Assembly (NCBI GenBank): GCA_949283905.1
Contig: CASDUB010000233.1
Span: 1 to 16,795, forward strand
From: an uncultured Lachnospiraceae bacterium
GTDB lineage: Bacteria; Bacillota; Clostridia; Lachnospirales; Lachnospiraceae
Reading direction: 5' to 3'
Length of the DNA: 16,795 bases
A program made the position numbers and the translations under genes. Positions 1 to 6,040 of this stretch are shown in pieces (positions within the stretch are counted from its first letter, which is position 1; each line of letters begins with the position of its first letter). The notes under the pieces were generated by a model. The model worked only from the letters and a program-made list of their open reading frames with translations, was not told the DNA's origin and ran no database searches.

Positions 1-901
1 TGATAACGGATCCGTTACAGGAGTTGTATTATCAGACGATACTGTTATAAAAACAGAAAATGTCATCGCAGCAATCGGACATTCGGCAAGAGATACCGTT
101 CTGATGCTGCATAAACACGGCGTTAAAATGGAACCTAAATCTTTTGCTGTCGGAGTGAGAATACAGCATCCTCAAAAAATGATAAATCGGTCACAGTGGG
201 GCGAAAATGCTCCTGAAAAACTCGGTGCAGCTCCGTATAAACTGACCTCCAAAGCCTCAGACAACAGAGGCGTTTATACTTTTTGTATGTGTCCCGGAGG
301 ATATGTCGTAAATGCTTCCTCTGAAGACAACAGGCTTGCGGTAAACGGAATGAGTTATTCCGGAAGAAATTCCGGATTTGCTAACAGCGCTGTTATAGTA
401 ACGGTAAATCCGGAAGATTTTACAGAATATGCTGATAATTCGCTGCCGGATGAACTGAGCGCCATTTCTTTTCAGAGAAAACTTGAGGAAAAAGCTTACA
501 GTGCAGGCAGCGGAAAAATCCCTGTTCAAAGATTTAGAGATTTTTGTGATGATAAGATATCATCTTGTAATACGTTTGAACCATGTACAAAGGGAGAGTG
601 GATCTACGCCGATGTCAGGGGAATATTTCCAAAATTCATTGTTGATGATCTGGCAGAAGGCATAAAAGATATGGGGCAAAAGATAAAAGGGTTTGATTCG
701 GATGATGCGCTTTTGATGGGCGTCGAAAGCCGTACATCATCTCCTGTAAGGATCAACAGAGATGATGAATATCAATCTAATATAAAGGGATTATATCCGT
801 GCGGTGAAGGAGCAGGTTTTGCGGGAGGTATTATCTCAGCAGCTGCAGACGGATTAAGAACAGCCGAAAAGATAATCGAAAAATACGCTCCGCTTGAATA
901 A
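1..901 (+). CDS. FAD-dependent dehydrogenase, C-terminal part (5' end outside window)
   Basis: The reading frame is open from base 2 to the stop at 899-901, so the gene enters from upstream; an internal ATG at 104 is not the real start. The visible part matches the C-terminal half of the uncharacterised NAD(P)/FAD-dependent dehydrogenase family (COG2509-like). It has an 'AAIGHSARDT' segment just inside the window, then 'FAVGVRIQHPQ', a 'YTFCMCPGGYVV' cysteine-containing stretch, and near the C-terminus 'GEGAGFAGGIISAAADG', the usual FAD-contacting end of such flavoproteins. Family members are soluble flavoproteins whose substrate is mostly unknown, so I assign no specific reaction. A GNAT gene follows 21 bases downstream on the same strand and may be cotranscribed. 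The N-terminal dinucleotide-binding motif cannot be seen because it lies upstream. Confidence 0.85.
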   Translation, partial: DNGSVTGVVLSDDTVIKTENVIAAIGHSARDTVLMLHKHGVKMEPKSFAVGVRIQHPQKMINRSQWGENAPEKLGAAPYKLTSKASDNRGVYTFCMCPGGYVVNASSEDNRLAVNGMSYSGRNSGFANSAVIVTVNPEDFTEYADNSLPDELSAISFQRKLEEKAYSAGSGKIPVQRFRDFCDDKISSCNTFEPCTKGEWIYADVRGIFPKFIVDDLAEGIKDMGQKIKGFDSDDALLMGVESRTSSPVRINRDDEYQSNIKGLYPCGEGAGFAGGIISAAADGLRTAEKIIEKYAPLE

Positions 902-922
902 CGGACTGAAAAGAGGGACAAA

Positions 923-1390
923 ATGATCAGAAGGGCAGAAATAAAGGATATTTCAGGCATAAACAGATTACTCTATCAGGTAAATAACGTACATGAATCG
1001 ATCAGACCTGACATTTTTATAAAGGACAGAAAAAAGTATAATGATGAAGAACTTGCCGAAATTATTGAGAATGATAAAACGCCTGTATATGTAAATACTG
1101 ACGAAAGCGGAAATATACTCGGATATTGTTTTTGCATTTATCAGATACAGGAAGCAGATGAAAATATGCGGTACAGAAAAGTTCTTTATATAGACGATCT
1201 TTGCGTTGATGAAGGACAGAGAGGAAAACATATAGGAAAAGAGCTGTATAAATACGTAACTGCAGTTGCCGAAAAAAACAACTGCAGCAGTATAACTCTC
1301 AATGTTTGGGAGGGGAATGATTCCGCCCGTGCATTTTATGACAGATGCGGGCTCAAACCTCTGAAAACAACTCTCGAGAAAGTTTTATGA
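923..1390 (+). CDS. GNAT-family N-acetyltransferase
   Basis: A 155-residue single-domain protein of the GNAT fold, predicted to transfer an acetyl group from acetyl-CoA to an unknown amine. The diagnostic acetyl-CoA pyrophosphate loop is 'QRGKHIG' at about residues 99-105, preceded by the beta-4 strand 'VLYIDDLCVDE' and followed by a long helix. The C-terminal motif B region reads 'ITLNVWEGNDSARAFYDRCG', typical of ribosomal-protein or small-molecule acetyltransferases. The length is normal for the family. The ATG at 923 has an AGAGGG-type ribosome binding site about 5 bases upstream. It starts 21 bases after the flavoprotein gene, so the two may share a transcript. It converges on the DtxR-type gene with only 25 bases between stops. 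The substrate cannot be read from sequence. Confidence 0.9.
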   Translation: MIRRAEIKDISGINRLLYQVNNVHESIRPDIFIKDRKKYNDEELAEIIENDKTPVYVNTDESGNILGYCFCIYQIQEADENMRYRKVLYIDDLCVDEGQRGKHIGKELYKYVTAVAEKNNCSSITLNVWEGNDSARAFYDRCGLKPLKTTLEKVL

Positions 1391-1415
1391 TAAAATATGT
1401 CGGCAGCATTTAAAA

Positions 1416-1793
1416 TTACTTAAGAGTTCCGACATCAGATATATGCTTTTTGATGGCATCGAATGATTCGTCGCTGATCACATGTTCAATGGAGCACGCA
1501 TCGTTTGATGCTGTCTCTTCGCTTACGCCAAGCTTTTTGAGTACGGCGGAAAGGACATTGTGTCTTTCATAAATTTTATTTGCAACATTAAGACCTGATT
1601 CCGTAAGAGTGATAAAACCGTTTTCGTCAACATGGATGTAGTCGTCTTTTTTTAAAAGGCTGACGGCGCGACTGACGGACGGTTTTGAGTAATTCATATA
1701 TTCGGCTATATCAATGGATCTTACATTTGTTTTCTGTTTGCTTAGAACAAGAATTGTTTCAAGATACATCTCGCCAGATTCGTGCAGATTCAT
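1416..1793 (-). CDS. DtxR/MntR-family metal-dependent transcriptional repressor (short, SH3-less)
   Basis: A 125-residue winged-helix repressor. The N-terminal domain (about 1-70) carries the helix-turn-helix 'SIDIAEYMNYSKPSVSRAVSLL' region and a wing ending 'ITLTESG'; the rest is the dimerisation and metal-binding domain. Family members bind Fe(II) or Mn(II) and repress metal-uptake genes. Candidate ligands aligned to known members are M9, H78, C100, E103 and H104 ('ACSIEHVIS'). Met and Cys at the first and third sites are the DtxR/IdeR pattern, whereas B. subtilis MntR has Asp and Glu. There is no C-terminal SH3 domain, so the size is MntR-like. I chose the ATG at 1793 because GGAG at 1802-1805 lies 8 bases upstream. 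A longer reading from 1835 adds 14 residues with no clear ribosome binding site and overlaps the predicted -10. The gene is divergent from the EamA transporter gene. The symbol is left open because iron versus manganese is unresolved. Confidence 0.88.
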   Translation of the reverse strand: MNLHESGEMYLETILVLSKQKTNVRSIDIAEYMNYSKPSVSRAVSLLKKDDYIHVDENGFITLTESGLNVANKIYERHNVLSAVLKKLGVSEETASNDACSIEHVISDESFDAIKKHISDVGTLK

Positions 1794-1826
1794 ATAATTA
1801 TCTCCGTTATAATTTTTTATATCATC

Positions 1827-1855
1827 AGAATACATTATTTAAGAGATTCTTTCAA
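1827..1855 (-). promoter_or_regulatory. Predicted sigma-A promoter of the DtxR-type repressor gene
   Basis: On the minus strand, TTGAAA (1855-1850) and TATTCT (1832-1827) are separated by exactly 17 bases. The -35 matches the consensus at 5 of 6 positions and the -10 at 4 of 6. Transcription would begin around 1820, downstream of the ATG at 1835, which supports the shorter start at 1793. The -35 lies inside a small inverted repeat at 1847-1858 that could be an operator. This was read by eye and is not measured. Confidence 0.45.
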
Positions 1856-1858
1856 GAA
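1847..1858. promoter_or_regulatory. Possible operator: TTCTT-TC-AAGAA inverted repeat over the -35
   Basis: A 12-base dyad with perfect 5-base arms and a 2-base centre lies in the divergent intergenic region. It overlaps the predicted -35 of the repressor gene and sits about 18 bases upstream of the EamA start. Its position would suit autoregulation or control of the divergent transporter. It does not resemble the classical DtxR or MntR boxes and is AT-rich enough to arise by chance. Confidence 0.2.
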
Positions 1859-1875
1859 CAATTAGGGGGGTAACA

Positions 1876-2799
1876 ATGAAAGAAAGCTTTTTTAAAAAAT
1901 CATGGGTAGTACTTTTCGGAGCTTTGATATGTACGGCTTTGTGGGGCAGCGCTTATCCGTCGGTTAAGAGTGGATATGTATTGTTCGGAATCGATACAAC
2001 CGATCCTGCATCGCTCATACTTTTTGCGGGAATGCGTTTTGCTCTTGCCGGAGTACTTGCGATCCTTATAGGAAGCATAGCTTCGAAAAAATTCCTTATA
2101 CCGAAAAAAGGATCCTTTAAAATGGTCCTGTCGCTGTCTATGTTTCAGACAGTAGGGCAGTATGTATTTTTCTATATTTCAGTAGCAAATCTTTCGGGAG
2201 TGCGCTCTTCGATATTAAACGGTATGCAGGTGTTTTTTGCGATACTTGTTTCAAGTTTTATATTCAAGCAGGAAAAATTCACATTTTTGAAACTTTTTGG
2301 CATTATGATCGGATTTGCTGGACTTGTTGTTGTATGTATGAGCGGCGGCGGCAAATTTGAATTTTCGTTTACATTGCTGGGAGACGCGTTTATGATCTTT
2401 TCTACGATAGCAAACGCATTTTCTTCTTCGCTTATAAAGAAATTTTCACAGAAAGAAAATCCCGTAACATTATCGGGGTATCAGTTTTTGACAGGCGGAA
2501 TTATCATGATTGCAGCAGGTGCGGTATTTGGAGGAAAGATTAACACTGTTTCACCGGCGTCATTATTAATGCTTTTATATTTAGGATGTATATCGGCTGT
2601 TGCGTATTCACTTTGGGGAGTGCTGCTCAAATACAACAGCGTATCTAAAGTCACGGTATTCGGATTTATGATACAGATATTCGGAGTGCTTTTTTCGGCG
2701 ATATTCCTGAAGGAGACGTCTTCGCTCAACGTATATTGTCTGATAGCTCTTGCACTCGTATGCGTCGGCATATTCCTCGTTAACAGGCAGAAAAGCTGA
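1876..2799 (+). CDS. EamA/DMT-superfamily transporter (RhaT-like)
   Basis: A 307-residue integral membrane protein with about ten hydrophobic segments arranged as two EamA repeats (roughly residues 15-155 and 170-303). Typical marks are 'ALWGSAYPSVKSGY' in the first helix, 'QYVFFYISVANLSGVRSSIL' around helices 3-4, an acidic/basic break 'FKQEKFTFLKLFGI' before helix 5, and 'LKETSSLNVYCLIALALVCVG' at the end. Family members export or import small metabolites such as amino acids, nucleosides or sugars; the substrate cannot be predicted. The ATG at 1876 has AGGGGGG (1864-1870) 5 bases upstream. It is divergent from a DtxR-type regulator gene with an 82-base gap, so metal-dependent control is possible but unproven. 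No convincing promoter was seen on this strand. Confidence 0.88.
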   Translation: MKESFFKKSWVVLFGALICTALWGSAYPSVKSGYVLFGIDTTDPASLILFAGMRFALAGVLAILIGSIASKKFLIPKKGSFKMVLSLSMFQTVGQYVFFYISVANLSGVRSSILNGMQVFFAILVSSFIFKQEKFTFLKLFGIMIGFAGLVVVCMSGGGKFEFSFTLLGDAFMIFSTIANAFSSSLIKKFSQKENPVTLSGYQFLTGGIIMIAAGAVFGGKINTVSPASLLMLLYLGCISAVAYSLWGVLLKYNSVSKVTVFGFMIQIFGVLFSAIFLKETSSLNVYCLIALALVCVGIFLVNRQKS

Positions 2800-2820
2800 A
2801 TAATGCATTAAATGCCAGCC

Positions 2821-2849
2821 TTGAAACAGATTGATATGTATGATAGTAT
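2821..2849 (+). promoter_or_regulatory. Predicted promoter of the radC-mreBCD-mrdA-rodA cluster
   Basis: TTGAAA (2821-2826), a 17-base spacer, then TAGTAT (2844-2849) preceded by TG at 2841-2842, giving an extended -10. It lies 31 bases before the radC start, in the 81-base gap after the transporter gene. This is the only good promoter I see upstream of the elongasome genes, so it may drive the whole block. Not experimentally shown. Confidence 0.5.
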
Positions 2850-2880
2850 AGTGGGTTGAAAGAGAGAGAACGGAGCATAT

Positions 2881-3594
2881 TTGAACATAAATTCTGAATA
2901 TACTGCTGCATCCACAATGAAAGATCTGCCTTATGATATGCAGCCATATAAAAAATTTTCATCGTACGGACCGGAAAACATGTCTGATGCGGAACTTCTT
3001 TCAATTATTTTAAAATCGGGAACAAAAGGCGTTTCCGCCCTTGAACTTTCGGATATGGTCTTAAATCTGTGTCCGTACGAAAAAGGCTTTACCGGTATTT
3101 ATCATCTTGGTCTTGACGAACTCATGAAACTGCCGGGGATCGGTAAAGTAAAGGCAATGGAATTAAAATGTCTCGGTGAAATCTCAAAACGAATATCGCA
3201 GAGAACTGCGCGAAAAAGGCTCAAGATCAATAATCCTTCTTCAATAGCTGATTATTATATGGAAAGTTTGAGCCATGAGGAGCAGGAGCATGTATATTGT
3301 ATGATGCTGGATGTGAAAAATTCACTTTTGGCCGATGTATCTCTTACGAAGGGTACGATTAACTCATCTGTCGTATCAACAAGAGAAATATTCTTAAAAG
3401 CCTTTGAGTATCATGCCGTTTCTATTATTCTTGTTCATAATCATCCGAGCGGAGATCCGACACCCAGTCCCGAGGATATTGATCTGACTTTTAAAGTTAA
3501 AGAGGCGGGGGAAATTCTCGGCATAGGACTTTTGGATCATGTGATCATCGGAGACAGGACATACTACAGTATCTCAGAGCATTACAATATATAG
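2881..3594 (+). CDS. radC: RadC-family (JAMM/MPN domain) protein
   Basis: A 237-residue RadC protein. The N-terminal part has 'GPENMSDAELLSIIL' and a helix-hairpin-helix 'LPGIGKVKAMEL' (about residues 83-95). The C-terminal RadC/MPN domain carries the JAMM metal motif H186-x-H188-x10-D199 within 'HNHPSGDPTPSPEDID'. The fold is that of Zn metalloproteases/deubiquitinases; the cellular role of RadC is unclear, and the old link to DNA repair in E. coli is not generally accepted. Translation most likely starts at the TTG at 2881, with GGAG (2872-2875) 5 bases upstream; the first ATG at 2917 has no ribosome binding site and would remove the usual N-terminal segment. The position directly upstream of mreB is the classic arrangement in Firmicutes. 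The mreB homologue follows after 21 bases. Confidence 0.95.
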   Translation: MNINSEYTAASTMKDLPYDMQPYKKFSSYGPENMSDAELLSIILKSGTKGVSALELSDMVLNLCPYEKGFTGIYHLGLDELMKLPGIGKVKAMELKCLGEISKRISQRTARKRLKINNPSSIADYYMESLSHEEQEHVYCMMLDVKNSLLADVSLTKGTINSSVVSTREIFLKAFEYHAVSIILVHNHPSGDPTPSPEDIDLTFKVKEAGEILGIGLLDHVIIGDRTYYSISEHYNI

Positions 3595-3615
3595 GTCTTA
3601 CAGGAGATAAAATCA

Positions 3616-4632
3616 GTGTTTTATCATCAGGAATTTGGTATAGATTTTGGTACAGATACGATTAAAATATATGATAAAAAAGAAGATTCTGTTACCATTG
3701 AAAAAAACTGCATAGCGGTAAGAAATCATTTCGATGTGATCGCAGTGGGAAACGAAGCGTATGAGATGATTAACAGAACTTCAGCCGATACCAAGGTTGA
3801 GACTCCTGTTGAATCAGGAAGGATACGTGATGTTCTTCATGCAGAGGCTATCATACATCAGCTTCTTTTTAAACATCATCATTATATAGGCTACAGACCT
3901 TCTATTTATTTTGCCGTACCGACAGACATGACGGAGATAGAAAGAAGAGCTTATGCGTCTATAGCAAAAAGAGGAAAACTGCGCAACTGCTTAGTTTATC
4001 TCGTGGAAAAGCCTGTGGCTGATGCGCTTGCTTTGGGGATACCGATAAAAAAAGCAAAGGGAAGCGTTATGATCAATATAGGGGCGTACAGTACGACCCT
4101 TTCCGCAATAGCTGACGGTCACGTTGTATTAAACAACACTGTTGATATAGCCGGAAGAAATTTTGACGAAGCCATAGTTGCAGCCGTCAGAAGAAAGAAC
4201 AGACTACACATAAGCACACTGACAGCTGAACGTCTCAAAAAGATATTTATGTCTCTTGATGACGATTCTTTTGCAGGTGAAACAGCGGAAGGAATAGATG
4301 CTGATACGGGACTTCCGAGAAACGGTTACATAACATCTTCAACAGTCAGAAAACCGGTGATGGCATGTATAAAAATGATCACTGACGAGCTTTATAAATT
4401 TATGGAGCGTATTCCGCCGCAGATCAGAGACTCTATTGCTCAGGATGGCATTTATCTGATAGGCGGAAGCAGCCACATTAAGAAACTCAATGAGATAATA
4501 TCAAAAAAACTTGATTATCCCGTTATTCAGTCATCTTTGTACGAAAACAGTACCATAAACGGTTTAAAAGAAGTCATTTCATATTCAGGGGCGAATAAGC
4601 TTGCTTATGCTCCGATGCAGAGGAAAAAATAA
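3616..4632 (+). CDS. mreB: MreB-like actin-family protein with altered nucleotide site
   Basis: A 338-residue actin-fold protein in the mreB position between radC and mreC, so probably the cell-shape filament protein. Phosphate-1 is recognisable as 'FGIDFGTDTIKIY' near the N-terminus, followed by 'VAVGNEAYEMINRT'-like MreB landmarks ('IAVGNEAYEMI') and a 'VEKPVADALALGIP' segment where most MreBs have an EEP motif (E131, K132). The phosphate-2 loop reads 'MINIGAYSTTLS' (N154 to T161) against the usual DIGGGTTE, so the invariant Asp is Asn and two of three glycines are lost. The adenosine motif is 'IYLIGGSSHIKKL' (G283, G284) instead of LTGGG. The length is normal. The start is GTG at 3616 with AGGAG (3602-3606) 9 bases upstream. 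ATP hydrolysis may be weak or lost; filament formation is unknown. The homology is clear, but equivalence to canonical MreB is inferred from position. Confidence 0.85.
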   Translation: MFYHQEFGIDFGTDTIKIYDKKEDSVTIEKNCIAVRNHFDVIAVGNEAYEMINRTSADTKVETPVESGRIRDVLHAEAIIHQLLFKHHHYIGYRPSIYFAVPTDMTEIERRAYASIAKRGKLRNCLVYLVEKPVADALALGIPIKKAKGSVMINIGAYSTTLSAIADGHVVLNNTVDIAGRNFDEAIVAAVRRKNRLHISTLTAERLKKIFMSLDDDSFAGETAEGIDADTGLPRNGYITSSTVRKPVMACIKMITDELYKFMERIPPQIRDSIAQDGIYLIGGSSHIKKLNEIISKKLDYPVIQSSLYENSTINGLKEVISYSGANKLAYAPMQRKK

Positions 4633-4633
4633 A

Positions 4634-5503
4634 ATGAAAAAGAAAAAAAACTTTCGTATTACAAACAGAAATCTGCTCATAGCGATGACTGTCATATGTA
4701 TTGGCCTTATAGCTCTTACGGCTACAAATATTATTTCAATCACACCCCTTAAGAATGCAGCGGCTGCAATTGTGCTCCCGCTTCAAAAAGGCGTAACGGA
4801 AGCAAGTTCATTCGTTTCAGATGCCGGAAGAAATTTGCAGAGCAAAGATGAATTACTGGCAAAAATAGATGAGCTTGAAGCGGAAAATGAAAAACTTAAA
4901 GAACAGAATATCATCGACAATGAGAATCTTCAGGAGCTGAAAAGACTCCGTGAGTTATATAAAACCGATACAGAATATTCACAGTATGAAAAGATCGGCG
5001 CCAGCGTTATTTCAAAAAACGCCGGCAACTGGTATTCGACTTTTATAATAGATAAAGGTTCAAACGACGGCATCAGCGTTGACATGAACGTTATTGCAAG
5101 CGGCGGACTTGTGGGACTTGTTACTGAGGTGGGACCTGACTGGGCAACAGTAAAATCCATTATCGATGATTCAAGCAGTGTCAGCGCAATGACGATCACA
5201 ACAGAAGATACTTGCATCGTTAACGGAGATCTGAGACTTATAGATTCAGGAAAACTTGAATTCGATCAGATGAATACAGAAGACAGTATTCTTCCGGGAG
5301 AAATGATCGTAACTTCTCATATAAGCGACAAATACCTTCCGGGAATTTGTATAGGGACGATAACGGATATTACGGAAGATTCTAACCATCTTACAAAAAC
5401 CGGATATATTCTTCCGGCTGTTGATTTCTCGAACATCAGAGAAGTACTTGTGATTAAGCAGTTAAAACAAAATCCGGAAAGCGAACAGCAGACGGCAGAA
5501 TAG
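4634..5503 (+). CDS. mreC: Rod shape-determining protein MreC
   Basis: A 289-residue bitopic membrane protein. It has a lysine-rich cytoplasmic start (MKKKKNFR), one transmembrane helix at about 14-33, a coiled coil at about 70-110 ('LAKIDELEAENEKLKEQN' region) and an extracytoplasmic beta-domain from about 117. That domain carries the MreC core 'NWYSTFIIDKGSNDGI' and 'ASGGLVGLVTEVG'. MreC binds PBP2 and activates the RodA-PBP2 synthase. The C-terminus is a short Glu/Gln-rich tail. I start at ATG 4634, one base after the mreB stop, with AGAGGA (4619-4624) 9 bases upstream. A longer frame from TTG 4601 would overlap mreB by 32 bases and add 11 atypical residues. The stop codon overlaps the mreD ribosome binding site, suggesting coupled translation. 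Confidence 0.95.
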   Translation: MKKKKNFRITNRNLLIAMTVICIGLIALTATNIISITPLKNAAAAIVLPLQKGVTEASSFVSDAGRNLQSKDELLAKIDELEAENEKLKEQNIIDNENLQELKRLRELYKTDTEYSQYEKIGASVISKNAGNWYSTFIIDKGSNDGISVDMNVIASGGLVGLVTEVGPDWATVKSIIDDSSSVSAMTITTEDTCIVNGDLRLIDSGKLEFDQMNTEDSILPGEMIVTSHISDKYLPGICIGTITDITEDSNHLTKTGYILPAVDFSNIREVLVIKQLKQNPESEQQTAE

Positions 5504-5512
5504 GAGTGTTAA

Positions 5513-6040
5513 ATGCGTCGTAGAATTGTGACTTTTGTAATGATTTTAATATGTTTCGTTCTCCAGAGCACGCTGTTAAATCTGCTTTCTTTTGGAGGCA
5601 TAAAACCCAATCTTTTACTTATTCTTACGGTATCAATGGGACTTATGCGCGGAAAGCATACAGGTCTGTGGGTAGGATTCATATCAGGACTGATTATCGA
5701 TATTTTCTTCGGAAATTTGTTCGGCTTTAACGCGCTTTTATATATGTATATAGGATATATAAACGGAAACTTTTATAAGGTGTTTTATGATGATGGAATT
5801 AAAATACCCATGTTTCTTGTGGCGGTGAGCGATTTGGCATACGGTATGATTTATTATCTTATCCAGTTTGCTTTCAGGGAAAGATTTGATTTTTCGGCGT
5901 ATTTTACCAGGATAATTTTGCCTGAACTTGTTTATACCGTATTATTTACACTTATTTTATATAAACTGTTTTATATTATTAACAAAAAGCTTACAGCAAA
6001 TGAATTGGAGGAAAACGATTCACCTTGGCTTCTAAAATAA
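5513..6040 (+). CDS. mreD: Rod shape-determining protein MreD
   Basis: A 175-residue, very hydrophobic protein with about five to six membrane segments, the normal size for MreD. Family marks include 'QSTLLNLLSFGGIKPNLLLIL' near the N-terminus and 'GLIIDIFFGNLFGFNALLYMYIGY' in the middle, where the Asp-Phe-Phe-Gly segment is typical. MreD is a membrane partner of MreC in the elongasome and helps regulate RodA-PBP2 activity. The ATG at 5513 has AGGAG (5502-5506) 6 bases upstream, embedded in the mreC stop region. The C-terminal 16 bases overlap the start of the PBP2 gene. The hydrophilic tail 'KKLTANELEENDSPWLLK' is cytoplasmic by the positive-inside rule. Confidence 0.93.
   Translation: MRRRIVTFVMILICFVLQSTLLNLLSFGGIKPNLLLILTVSMGLMRGKHTGLWVGFISGLIIDIFFGNLFGFNALLYMYIGYINGNFYKVFYDDGIKIPMFLVAVSDLAYGMIYYLIQFAFRERFDFSAYFTRIILPELVYTVLFTLILYKLFYIINKKLTANELEENDSPWLLK

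Noticed and set aside
1397-1435. ATGTCGG and CCGACAT arms between the convergent GNAT and repressor genes, a possible bidirectional terminator
   Set aside because: The stem is only 7 bases with a 25-base loop and no T-run; part of it is the repressor coding end.
1793-1813. Two perfect TATAAT hexamers on the plus strand as a promoter for the EamA gene
   Set aside because: Neither has a credible -35 at 16-18 bases or a TG extension, and both lie in or just before the repressor start region.
2805-2815. GCATT-A-AATGC palindrome after the transporter gene, considered as a terminator
   Set aside because: The arms are 5 bases, the stem is AT-rich and no T-tract follows.
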